This document shows, piece after piece, positions 41,849 through 49,220 of a DNA stretch of 49,220 nt. Within the stretch, counting starts at the first letter, position 1. The number at the start of each line of letters is the position of its first letter. The notes below the pieces were generated by a model, which was given only the letters and a program-made list of their open reading frames with translations, did no database searches and was not told the DNA's origin. The position numbers and the translations under genes were made by a program. The stretch comes from Flavobacteriaceae bacterium UBA4166 (lineage in GTDB: Bacteria; Bacteroidota; Bacteroidia; Flavobacteriales; Flavobacteriaceae): NCBI GenBank assembly GCA_002379985.1, contig DFVG01000019.1:1-49220 (forward strand). Reading direction: 5' to 3'.

Positions 41849-42706
41849 ATGATCCAGTCCATGACCGGTTATGGCAAAAGCATCTTGCAGTTGCCATCAA
41901 AAAAAATCACCATTGAAATAAAATCGCTCAACAGCAAGAATCTTGATCTTCATGCGCGAGTGCCTAGTTCCTATCGAGAGAAGGAATTAGAACTTCGCAA
42001 TCAGATTGCCCAGTCGTTGTCACGCGGGAAGGTGGATTTTAATCTCTATATTGAAGTAACCGGCGAAGCCACACAAACAAAAGTGAATCAAGAGGTGGTA
42101 ACAGAATATATGAAACAACTTCAAGCGGTTTCCGAAGGAGATGATATCGATCTACTGAAAATGGCCATTCGTTTACCGGATGCGTTAAAAACCGAACGCG
42201 AAGAGATTGATCCTGCCGAATATGAAAAGATCGTTTCCGGAGTGGAAGAAGCCTTAGCGGCAATCAACGAATATCGAACGGACGAAGGGAAAACCTTAGA
42301 AACCGATTTCCACCAACGCGTTACCAATATTGATTCGTTGCTGGATCAAGTTGTCGCTATGGACCCTGAGCGGGTAGAACACGTAAAGGAGCGATTACAC
42401 AAAGCCGTTTCTGAAATCAAAGAAACCGTAGATGAGAACCGTTTCGAGCAAGAATTGATCTATTACCTCGAAAAATATGATATCACCGAAGAGAAAGTCC
42501 GACTCAAAACGCACTTAGATTACTTCAAAGAGACGCTGGAAAAACCGGTTTCCAACGGGAAAAAACTAGGGTTTATTTCTCAGGAGATCGGTCGGGAGAT
42601 CAATACAATTGGTAGCAAAGCTAATTATGCCCCGATGCAACAACTGGTCGTACAAATGAAAGATGAGTTAGAAAAGATCAAAGAACAAGCGCTAAACGTA
42701 CTGTAA
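41849..42706 (+). CDS. yicC: YicC/YloC-family endoribonuclease
   Basis: 285 residues. The start MIQSMTGYGKS, then IEIKSLNSKNLDLHARVPSSYREKELELR, and the C-terminal end QEIGREINTIGSKANYAPMQQLVVQMKDELEKIKEQALNV are the invariant parts of YicC proteins. Members are metal-dependent endoribonucleases linked to small-RNA turnover and stress. The gene forms the head of a conserved trio; its stop shares bases with the gmk start (TAATG). Confidence 0.93.
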   Translation: MIQSMTGYGKSILQLPSKKITIEIKSLNSKNLDLHARVPSSYREKELELRNQIAQSLSRGKVDFNLYIEVTGEATQTKVNQEVVTEYMKQLQAVSEGDDIDLLKMAIRLPDALKTEREEIDPAEYEKIVSGVEEALAAINEYRTDEGKTLETDFHQRVTNIDSLLDQVVAMDPERVEHVKERLHKAVSEIKETVDENRFEQELIYYLEKYDITEEKVRLKTHLDYFKETLEKPVSNGKKLGFISQEIGREINTIGSKANYAPMQQLVVQMKDELEKIKEQALNVL

Positions 42707-43299
42707 TGAAAAACGGAAAGCTCCTTGTGTTTTCGGCACCCTCCGGAAGCGGAAAGACCACGATCGTTCGGTATCTTCTTCAACAAAAAGAATTAGATCT
42801 GGATTTTTCGGTTTCTTGTACCTCCCGAGAACCGCGCGGCGATGAGAAACACGGAGAGAATTATTATTTTATTTCGCTCAAGGAATTTAAGCAGCACATC
42901 AAAAACGGCGATTTTTTGGAGTGGGAAGAGGTGTATCGCGATAATTTCTACGGAACCTTAAAAAGTGAGGTAGAACGTATCTGGAAATCTGGAAAGCATG
43001 TAATCTTTGATATTGATGTGGTGGGCGGATTGCGCATCAAAAAGAAGTTTCCGAAGCAAACATTGGCCGTATTTGTGAAACCACCCAGTGTGGACGAATT
43101 GAAAATCCGACTCAAAAAACGCCAGACCGAAAGCGACGAACGCATCAATATGCGAATTGCAAAGGCTTCGGTAGAATTGGCCACCGCACCACAATTCGAC
43201 TTTATCATAGAGAATAACAAACTTGATGTCGCCTTAGAAGAAGCTAAAGATCTGGTGTCGCGTTTTCTTTCCGAAGACATTCAATTTGAAGAAGAATAA
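42706..43299 (+). CDS. gmk: Guanylate kinase
   Basis: 197 residues. The P-loop APSGSGKTT is at about 11-19, the GMP-binding SCTSREPRGDEKHGENYYF at 36-54, and FLEWEEVYRDNFYGT near 70. The Asp of DIDVVGGLRIK lies near 102 and the lid region RLKKRQTESDERINMR near 140. It phosphorylates GMP to GDP with ATP. It overlaps both neighbours by TAATG, so translation of all three genes is coupled. Confidence 0.97.
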   Translation: MKNGKLLVFSAPSGSGKTTIVRYLLQQKELDLDFSVSCTSREPRGDEKHGENYYFISLKEFKQHIKNGDFLEWEEVYRDNFYGTLKSEVERIWKSGKHVIFDIDVVGGLRIKKKFPKQTLAVFVKPPSVDELKIRLKKRQTESDERINMRIAKASVELATAPQFDFIIENNKLDVALEEAKDLVSRFLSEDIQFEEE

Positions 43300-43889
43300 T
43301 GAGGGCCGCAAAAAAAATAGGACTTTTTTTCGGAACCTTTAATCCTATTCATTCTGGACATTTAATCATTGCCAACCACTTGGCAGAGCACAGCGATCTC
43401 GACGCCATTTGGATGGTGGTCACGCCCCACAATCCACATAAAAAGAAAAGCAGTCTTTTAGATAATCATCATCGCTTAGCGATGGTACGTATCGCTACAG
43501 AACACTACCCGAAACTGAGCGCCAGTAACATCGAATTTGATCTTCCACAGCCCAATTACACGGTAAACACCTTAGCGTATTTAGAGGAAAAGTACCCGGA
43601 TCATTCTTTTTGTCTGATCATGGGAGAAGATAATTTGAAGAGCTTCCCGAAGTGGAAAAATTACGAAGTGATTTTGGAACGGTATGAATTGTATGTGTAT
43701 CCCAGAATTAGTTCCGGCACAATTCCGGAGCGCTTCCAAGAACATCCTAAGATCCATCGTATCCAAGCCCCTATCATAGAATTGAGTGCAACATTTATTC
43801 GGAAGAGCGTTTCCGAAGGAAAAAACATCCGCCCTATGATGCCGGACAATGTTTGGACCTATATGGATGAGATGAACTTTTATCGCTAA
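43299..43889 (+). CDS. nadD: Nicotinate-nucleotide adenylyltransferase
   Basis: 196 residues. It makes deamido-NAD from nicotinate mononucleotide and ATP in NAD synthesis. The nucleotidyltransferase motif GTFNPIHSGHL (HxGH, about 12-22), VTPHNPHKKKSSLL near 46, FCLIMGEDNLKSFPKWKNY near 104, and the C-terminal ISxTxxR-type motif ELSATFIRKSVSEGK near 166 are all present. It is the last gene of the yicC-gmk-nadD operon. Confidence 0.96.
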   Translation: MRAAKKIGLFFGTFNPIHSGHLIIANHLAEHSDLDAIWMVVTPHNPHKKKSSLLDNHHRLAMVRIATEHYPKLSASNIEFDLPQPNYTVNTLAYLEEKYPDHSFCLIMGEDNLKSFPKWKNYEVILERYELYVYPRISSGTIPERFQEHPKIHRIQAPIIELSATFIRKSVSEGKNIRPMMPDNVWTYMDEMNFYR

Positions 43890-43892
43890 AAA

Positions 43893-43932
43893 AACCGCCC
43901 CATCTAAACTAAACGTGTTTATTGGGGCGGTT
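43893..43932 (-). terminator. GC-rich terminator between nadD and the convergent lipoprotein gene
   Basis: AACCGCCCC (43893-43901) pairs with GGGGCGGTT (43924-43932) across a 22-nt loop. The T-run follows on the minus strand, so it ends the lipoprotein transcript; it may also act on nadD. A second, weaker pair, CCAACC/GGTTGG, spans 43944-43979. Confidence 0.75.
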
Positions 43933-43993
43933 CCACTAAATAACCAACCAAAAAATCGATAGAACTGAGAGCTGGTTGGGCCCTCAAGCATCG

Positions 43994-44920
43994 TTAAAAG
44001 TTGCTAATCTTTATCATTTGTTTTTCGATCGCCTCTTTTGAGAGTCGAAGTTTTCCTTCTTTTGGATTTTTAAAAGGAAGGTATCCCTTTCCTCTAAATC
44101 GATAGATGGTACCTGAACTATCGTGAAACAACTCGATGGTACTGTCATTAATAACGTTCAATTCGAAATATTCATTGCCCAAATAATCGTAATCGAGTGT
44201 TAAATATTTGGTGTAGAAATCACCGGGCACGTCATCCACATTGTAAATTCCTGTGTAATCCCAATATAAGTCGTTGATATGCGTACCGTTAGGATCTTGT
44301 GAACTTCGGAAGTTGCCATCGCCGCCTCCGGGAAGGAACTGAAGGAATTGCTCATAGTCAAATTCATTCACCTCACCGGTTGGACTCGTATACGACTTTT
44401 CCCAAGCGATGTATTCCTGTAAGAAATAATGAATATTGTCGTAGAACAGCGCATCATAATCAAACGTTGATCTTTGATAACCCACCAAGCGATAACGCAG
44501 GTTTTGGGGTGGATAATACAAATCGATCTCATGGTCGTTGATTTGGGTCACTTCAAAACTGTGATACCCATCAATGTCGTGTGAAACATCCAATACAAAA
44601 TCGAAGGTATCGTAATAGCCAACATCAATTCCGTAGCCATAACCCTGATCGCCAATGCCAACTAAATTGTTGTTGGCAAAAACAGTACCGCCTTGAAACG
44701 ACAACGTAAAGGCTTTTTGAACAAAGGGAATATATCCCGACCCGCTCGACCGATTAATGTCAACGTACCACAATTCGTATGAAGACATCAACTCGCCTAG
44801 GGTAATAGCAGGCGTATTGTCTACAACGATTGGATCTTCATCAACGATCACTTCCGTATAACAACTAGAAAGGGTCAGCGCCAGAAGCGTGACAACAAAA
44901 AATGTGTGTAGTGTCTTCAT
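43994..44920 (-). CDS. Hypothetical lipoprotein facing nadD
   Basis: 308 residues from the ATG at 44920 (MKTLHTFFVVTLLALTLSSC, lipidated Cys 20). The frame runs 16 codons further upstream without a signal-like start. The mature protein is rich in Tyr, Asp and Gly, with GELMSSYELWYVDINRSSGSG, AFTLSFQGGTVFANNNLVGIG and YYPPQNLRYRLVGY. It ends with a basic tail LRLSKEAIEKQMIKIS. I recognise no named domain. Similar flavobacterial lipoproteins next to nadD have sometimes been labelled as adenylyltransferases, but nothing here shows such a motif. Confidence 0.75.
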   Translation of the reverse strand: MKTLHTFFVVTLLALTLSSCYTEVIVDEDPIVVDNTPAITLGELMSSYELWYVDINRSSGSGYIPFVQKAFTLSFQGGTVFANNNLVGIGDQGYGYGIDVGYYDTFDFVLDVSHDIDGYHSFEVTQINDHEIDLYYPPQNLRYRLVGYQRSTFDYDALFYDNIHYFLQEYIAWEKSYTSPTGEVNEFDYEQFLQFLPGGGDGNFRSSQDPNGTHINDLYWDYTGIYNVDDVPGDFYTKYLTLDYDYLGNEYFELNVINDSTIELFHDSSGTIYRFRGKGYLPFKNPKEGKLRLSKEAIEKQMIKISNF

Positions 44921-45096
44921 AATACAAAATTTTAAGATTCTATTACTCAAAAACGAAAAGCATGCCAAAGTTTTATAACGTTGAATTTGAGATGCTTACA
45001 CTTCTATTTGCTATCTGATTCTACTAGTCTATGTTCGTTATTCTTAAAAGAATGAATGCATTTGCTAAAAAACGGGAAGAAACGTAATGGTTTGTG

Positions 45097-45104
45097 TATT
45101 TTTG
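45097..45104 (+). promoter_or_regulatory. -7 promoter box of gpsA
   Basis: TATTTTTG is a perfect TAnnTTTG match, 21 bp before the gpsA ATG at 45126. Confidence 0.6.
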
Positions 45105-45125
45105 ATACTATCAAAATTCTAATTG

Positions 45126-46130
45126 ATGTCACAACCTCCTAAAGTTGCCGTGTTTGGAGGCGGAAGCTGGGCTACCGCCATCGTAAAAATGTTGTGTGAA
45201 AATTTAGAAGAAGTAGGTTGGTATATGCGCAGTGTCTATGCGTTAGAGCATATCAAAAAAACACAACACAATCCCAATTATTTAAGCTCGGTAGAGTTTC
45301 AAACAGAGCGCTTAAAAATGAGCAACGACATCAATGAAATGGTAGCCTACGCTGATTATTTGATCTTCGTCATCCCTTCAGCTTTTGTAGAGAAAGAACT
45401 CCAACAAATCACGGAGCCTTTTCAGGAAAAAGCCATTTTTTCTGCCATTAAAGGAATTGTCCCGGAGAGCAGTTTGATCGTAGGAGATCATTTTTATACC
45501 CACTACAATGTTCCGTTCAAAAATATTGGGGTTATCACCGGGCCCTGTCATGCTGAAGAGGTTGCGCTCGAACGTCTTTCCTATTTAACCATTGCCTGCG
45601 CCGATGAGGAGAAATCAGGAACAATGTCGAAGCTATTGGAAAGCGAGTATATAAAATGTGCTACCAGCGATGATGTGATTGGTACAGAATACGCCGCCAT
45701 GCTGAAGAACATCTACGCTATCGCTGCCGGTATTGCTCACGGTTTAGGGTATGGAGACAATTTTCAAAGTGTACTGATGAGCAACGCTATTCGCGAGATG
45801 AAACGCTACGTCAAAAAGGTTCATAAAATGAAGCGCGACATTAACCAATCTGCCTATTTAGGCGATTTGTTGGTAACGGGCTATTCAGTATTTAGTCGGA
45901 ATCGCATGTTCGGAAACATGATAGGCAAGGGATATACCGTAAAAAGTGCACAGATGGAGATGAGTATGGTCGCTGAAGGATATTATGCCGCTAAGAGTGC
46001 CTATAATCTCAATAAACAAAAGGGAAAGAAAAAAGCGAAAACCCCGATCATAAATGCGGTGTATGAAATTTTATACGAAGGAAAAGAACCCAAAAAGGTA
46101 TTTGCAAAATTGACCGAAAAGTTAAGCTGA
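45126..46130 (+). CDS. gpsA: NAD(P)-dependent glycerol-3-phosphate dehydrogenase
   Basis: 334 residues from the ATG at 45126; an in-frame TTG lies directly before it. It reduces dihydroxyacetone phosphate to sn-glycerol-3-phosphate for phospholipids. The Rossmann loop AVFGGGSWATAIVKML is at about 7-22, and FVIPSAFVEKEL is near 84. The substrate region GVITGPCHAEEVALERLSYLTIA is near 137. The catalytic-Lys region AAMLKNIYAIAAGIAHGLGYGDN is near 192. The usual (A/S)(A/S)R.GL.. segment before G..DL..T reads INQSAYLGDLLVTGYSVFSRNR. There is no operon partner. Confidence 0.95.
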   Translation: MSQPPKVAVFGGGSWATAIVKMLCENLEEVGWYMRSVYALEHIKKTQHNPNYLSSVEFQTERLKMSNDINEMVAYADYLIFVIPSAFVEKELQQITEPFQEKAIFSAIKGIVPESSLIVGDHFYTHYNVPFKNIGVITGPCHAEEVALERLSYLTIACADEEKSGTMSKLLESEYIKCATSDDVIGTEYAAMLKNIYAIAAGIAHGLGYGDNFQSVLMSNAIREMKRYVKKVHKMKRDINQSAYLGDLLVTGYSVFSRNRMFGNMIGKGYTVKSAQMEMSMVAEGYYAAKSAYNLNKQKGKKKAKTPIINAVYEILYEGKEPKKVFAKLTEKLS

Positions 46131-46270
46131 TCAAAGCCTTAATCATCGCATTATCTTCTCAAAATTACCTTTTATCGATTGAATCTTACGATTCGTCCGC
46201 TTCTATTTAAATGTTATCAAAATATTAAGGTTTTAACCTGTTGACGCTAGGTATCTTAAATTTTTTAACA

Positions 46271-46278
46271 TATATTTG
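46271..46278 (+). promoter_or_regulatory. -7 promoter box of the large secreted protein gene
   Basis: TATATTTG is a perfect TAnnTTTG match, 27 bp before the ATG at 46306. Confidence 0.65.
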
Positions 46279-46305
46279 GTATAGAACCAAAAATAAATTT
46301 TGATC

Positions 46306-49220
46306 ATGAAGAAAATTACGTTAGCATTACTGCTTATTGCGTTTGGGTTCGGAACGAGTCTACACGCACAAGTACTGCAAGATGACAACGCGAAGAAGGA
46401 TCAGATTCAAAGTACGAACAACAAAGTTGTTCAGAACAAGGGTCCCATTTCGCAAGATGCCGTCTTAAAAGCCCTCGAATTAAAAGGAAATTCTCCCACA
46501 AACCTCTCCAATCCGGAAAGAGTTTCAGGAACTCCAATTTTAAACGATGCCGCCGGAACAACCACGGCTACCAAACTTCCTGTTGGAGCTTCTGTGGCTT
46601 TAACGCCTAATGCCAGCCAGACGATAGCTCCGGGAGAGGAGATCGCTTGTGCTAGCCCAACCTCCTTTCGGGATAATAACATCTTTGTCGATTTCGATCT
46701 AGACGACGATTATAGCGTCAACGGAGATTTTAGAATGGCGGCTGTAGAAGTAGCCATTGGCCCGGTTTCAACACCTTCGGGCTTCCCATTGACCTTGAAT
46801 ATCTGGGAGTCTGATGGGGCATTCCCCGGAGGAATGCTTACCATGGTGAACTCTATGGCTACGACCATTACCAATGCCGAAGCGAATTCCATTATTTCTA
46901 TCCCAATTACAGGAACGATCTCTGAAGGGATGAATCTGGTGGTTGAATTTGTGATTGTTGATGATGGTACCGATACCAATTTCATGCGATTTGGATGTAA
47001 CTCTGACGGAAGCATTACCGAATCTTGGATTCAAGCAGCAGATTGTGGTGCTACAACACCTACTACATTGGCCTCCTTAGGCCTTGTACAGGATTTTGTA
47101 GTGAATGCTATCGGACAACAGTCCTCTACCACGATTTGTGGTGCCGGAAATCCGCAAGCAATTCCTGTTACCGGCTCCGGTGGTTTCCCATGTGTGGGAG
47201 GACCCACCGAATCTGATGCTGCGATTACCGATGTAGGGACTCTAGGTACAAATCCTGGAGAGTACACCTTAGATCAGGTAGAAATAGATATCAATCACAC
47301 TTTTGATGGTGATTTAGAAATAAGTTTAGTTTCTCCCGCTGGAACATCCTTAGATCTTTCTAGTGATAATGGAGGCGCTGGTGACAATTTCACCGGAACC
47401 GTTTTCCAAGATGGAGGTGCTGATATTACGGCCGCATCTGCTCCCTTTACAGGAGTATTTGCCCCGGAAGGCGGAACCTTTGCCGCGACATTCGCTGGCG
47501 AAGCGATAGATGGCAACTGGACGCTTTCCATTTGTGATGATGCCGGTGGAGATACAGGAACGCTAAACAGCTACTGTATTTCTTTCAGTAGAAATCCTGT
47601 GGTTCCCATTATTAGCTGTCCAGCTGATGTGATGGCAGATACAGACCCAACCCAATGTGGTGCCGTAGTTAATTTCGCGGACGCTATCGCTATTGATCCT
47701 GATGGAGGTCCCGTTACTGTGATGCAAACCATGGGCCCTGTTAGTGGAAGTGTCTTCCCGGTAGGAGATACCATTGTACAATTTACGGCAACCGACGATC
47801 AAGGAGATATGTCCATGTGTCAATTCACAATTACCGTAACCGACAATGAAGCTCCTATGGCAATGTGTCAAGACATTACTTTAGAAGTTGATCCAGGAAC
47901 CGGTATGGTTAGTATTGTCCCAGCAGATGTGGATAACGGGTCAACTGATAACTGTGGAATTGTAGATTACAGTATTGACATTGACACCTTTACTTGTGCT
48001 GATGTTGGTCCAAATACAGTAACTCTAACCGTTACGGATGCAGAAGGAAATTCTTCTTCCTGTACCGCTACCGTAACCATTGAAGACAATACAGCACCAG
48101 TTATTGCATGTATAGGACAACCTGCAGACGTTACGGATAGTGGAAGCAGTTCTCCTGCAGCAGCTATACCGGATAATGACCCTGTTGGACTTACCGATAC
48201 AATTACTATCTCTGATGATCAAACCATTATTGACCTAGACGTAGATTTAGACATCGCGCACACGTGGGTAGGTGATTTAGCAATTACCATTGAATCTCCT
48301 GCGGGTACGCAAGTAACCATCGTAGATCAACCTGGTGTTCCAGCCACAGGATTTGGATGTTCAGGAGATGATATTCTGGCTACACTTGATGATGAAGCAA
48401 CAGATCCGGTTGAAGACGAATGTGACGCAGGTGTGCCTACAATTTCTGGATCTTTTATTCCGAATGAAGCGCTTTCTGCTTTCGATGGAGAAAGTTCCCT
48501 AGGAGATTGGACCATTACCGTCGTTGATAACGCCGGAGGTGATACTGGAACTTTAAACGGATGGACGATTAATTATACCTACGAAAATTCTGGAGCACCC
48601 CTTGATGTAGTCTTAGATTCTAATGGAATGGCTACTGTTAATATCGCTGATTTATTATTGAGTGTTGACGAAGCATGTGGCTGGACGGCCACTGCCGGTT
48701 CTATGTCTACCAATTCATTGGAAACTACCTTTGCTGCCGGAAACGGACAGTCAGGTAACATGTTTGACATCATGGCTGTGAACGATCTCACTGTTCAGTC
48801 TTTTGATATAAGCATGGATGCCGGTACTACCGATGACGTAGAGATCTACTTTAAGACAGGTACTTGGGTAGGATTCGATGCAGATCCTTCTGCTTGGACA
48901 CTTGTAGAGACCGTAACGGGAGTTACTTCTGCAGGAACCAATGTACCAACGCCATTGAATACAAATTTAGACATTGATGTAGCGGCTGGTGAAACGGTTG
49001 CATTCTATGTTACCTTAGTAAATACTACGAATATTGCATACACCGATGGAACAACCACCGGAGCTTTATTTGCTTCTGATGCAAACTTAGAATTCTATGA
49101 AGGTTCCGGAAATGCATATCCATTTGGTTTATCATTTGATCCTCGTGTTTTCAACGGAAACATCATTTATGATGTAGACGGAGTTTCAACTACGATGGAC
49201 TTTACCTGTGCTGATCTTGG
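46306..49220 (+). CDS. Large secreted multidomain protein with P-domains and HYR repeat, 3' end missing
   Basis: An uninterrupted frame of 971 codons runs from the ATG at 46306 off the right edge. A signal peptide (about 1-23, ending SLHAQ) is followed by a variable region. A proprotein-convertase-type P domain sits at about 318-430 (GDLEISLVSPAGTSLDL, then GNWTLSICDDAGGDTGTLN), and an HYR domain at about 431-515 (SCPADVMADTDPTQCGAVVNF). A related Cys-containing repeat lies at about 516-600 and a second P domain at about 625-762 (GDLAITIESPAGTQVTI, then GDWTITVVDNAGGDTGTLN). Then comes a 200-residue beta-rich region. It ends at FTCADLG, which echoes FTCADVG near residue 566 and suggests a further repeat. 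It is probably a T9SS-exported adhesin or surface protein. The C-terminal sorting domain is outside the window. Confidence 0.88.
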   Translation, partial: MKKITLALLLIAFGFGTSLHAQVLQDDNAKKDQIQSTNNKVVQNKGPISQDAVLKALELKGNSPTNLSNPERVSGTPILNDAAGTTTATKLPVGASVALTPNASQTIAPGEEIACASPTSFRDNNIFVDFDLDDDYSVNGDFRMAAVEVAIGPVSTPSGFPLTLNIWESDGAFPGGMLTMVNSMATTITNAEANSIISIPITGTISEGMNLVVEFVIVDDGTDTNFMRFGCNSDGSITESWIQAADCGATTPTTLASLGLVQDFVVNAIGQQSSTTICGAGNPQAIPVTGSGGFPCVGGPTESDAAITDVGTLGTNPGEYTLDQVEIDINHTFDGDLEISLVSPAGTSLDLSSDNGGAGDNFTGTVFQDGGADITAASAPFTGVFAPEGGTFAATFAGEAIDGNWTLSICDDAGGDTGTLNSYCISFSRNPVVPIISCPADVMADTDPTQCGAVVNFADAIAIDPDGGPVTVMQTMGPVSGSVFPVGDTIVQFTATDDQGDMSMCQFTITVTDNEAPMAMCQDITLEVDPGTGMVSIVPADVDNGSTDNCGIVDYSIDIDTFTCADVGPNTVTLTVTDAEGNSSSCTATVTIEDNTAPVIACIGQPADVTDSGSSSPAAAIPDNDPVGLTDTITISDDQTIIDLDVDLDIAHTWVGDLAITIESPAGTQVTIVDQPGVPATGFGCSGDDILATLDDEATDPVEDECDAGVPTISGSFIPNEALSAFDGESSLGDWTITVVDNAGGDTGTLNGWTINYTYENSGAPLDVVLDSNGMATVNIADLLLSVDEACGWTATAGSMSTNSLETTFAAGNGQSGNMFDIMAVNDLTVQSFDISMDAGTTDDVEIYFKTGTWVGFDADPSAWTLVETVTGVTSAGTNVPTPLNTNLDIDVAAGETVAFYVTLVNTTNIAYTDGTTTGALFASDANLEFYEGSGNAYPFGLSFDPRVFNGNIIYDVDGVSTTMDFTCADL

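Noticed and set aside
43944..43979. Second hairpin CCAACC/GGTTGG near nadD as a riboswitch
   Set aside because: It has short arms and a 24-nt loop, and lies downstream of both genes, where a riboswitch would have nothing to control.
47261..48590. Repeated segments near the right end considered as DNA repeats or a mobile element
   Set aside because: The similarity is at protein-domain level (P domain twice, Cys repeat twice) with diverged DNA, so it is domain duplication within one gene.
46431..48791. Series of minus-strand frames (62-102 codons) across the right end
   Set aside because: All are antisense to one uninterrupted 971-codon plus-strand frame with clear P and HYR domains. Pro/Ser-rich shadows are expected from Gly/Thr/Asp-rich repeats.
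1..49220. tRNA, rRNA, CRISPR array, IS element or prophage
   Set aside because: Reading both strands I saw no cloverleaf with CCA-type end, no regularly spaced repeats, no transposase or integrase motif and no terminal inverted repeats with target duplications.

Overview
The window looks like chromosomal DNA of a marine-type member of the Flavobacteriaceae (Bacteroidota). The reasons are: -7 promoter boxes of the form TAnnTTTG and little use of Shine-Dalgarno sites; many short lipoproteins; a PorZ-like type IX secretion protein next to recO; a large secreted protein built from P-domain and HYR modules; and family-typical proteins such as THC0290_0291-like and DUF6090. I saw no tRNA, rRNA, CRISPR array, insertion sequence or phage gene. 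The window reads as stable core and accessory chromosome.

Layout. 1-8.6 kb: the start of an LD-carboxypeptidase, a lipoprotein, metG, two tandem secreted paralogs of identical length (486 aa), and ppc. 8.7-12.9 kb: a histone-deacetylase-like hydrolase, a TPR protein, a 440-bp stretch with no ORF above 61 aa, then a small independent transcription unit (40-codon ORF or sRNA), a short SSB, a GNAT acetyltransferase and an AraC regulator. 13.2-16.6 kb: an aldehyde dehydrogenase/DUF779 pair divergent from the AraC gene, and a DASS transporter. 16.7-22.3 kb: recO-porZ, gdhA and a THC0290_0291-like protein. 22.3-31.8 kb: a trans-sulfuration enzyme, a DUF3298 lipoprotein/ArsC-Spx/EamA operon, DUF6090, SnoaL-like, a TetR-hydrolase-thioesterase operon, an SDR with a second TetR gene, a YheT hydrolase and an azurin lipoprotein.

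31.9-41.4 kb holds the most coherent accessory system. One arm (minus strand) encodes a GMC dehydrogenase, its Tat-exported 'gluconate 2-dehydrogenase subunit 3'-like partner and a TIM-barrel protein. The divergent arm encodes a TIM-barrel lipoprotein, a nucleoside/sugar-type MFS permease, a Gfo/Idh/MocA oxidoreductase, another TIM-barrel protein and two DUF1080 (3-keto-disaccharide hydrolase family) lipoproteins. Together these make a plausible oxidise-to-3-keto, cleave, import and re-reduce pathway for glycosides. A perfect LacI-type palindrome sits midway between the two arms, and its core recurs just downstream of the gdhA promoter.

41.4-49.2 kb: an SdpI-like protein, the coupled yicC-gmk-nadD operon, an unknown lipoprotein, gpsA, and the first 971 codons of a large secreted multidomain protein that runs off the right edge.

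Regulatory DNA is unusually readable. There are two related TetR boxes at the SDR and tetR promoters, a different TetR palindrome overlapping the -7 box of the other tetR operon, a direct repeat with 21-bp spacing at the AraC/aldehyde dehydrogenase promoter, and many strong hairpin terminators between convergent genes. All family calls come from reading motifs by eye; no database search was run.
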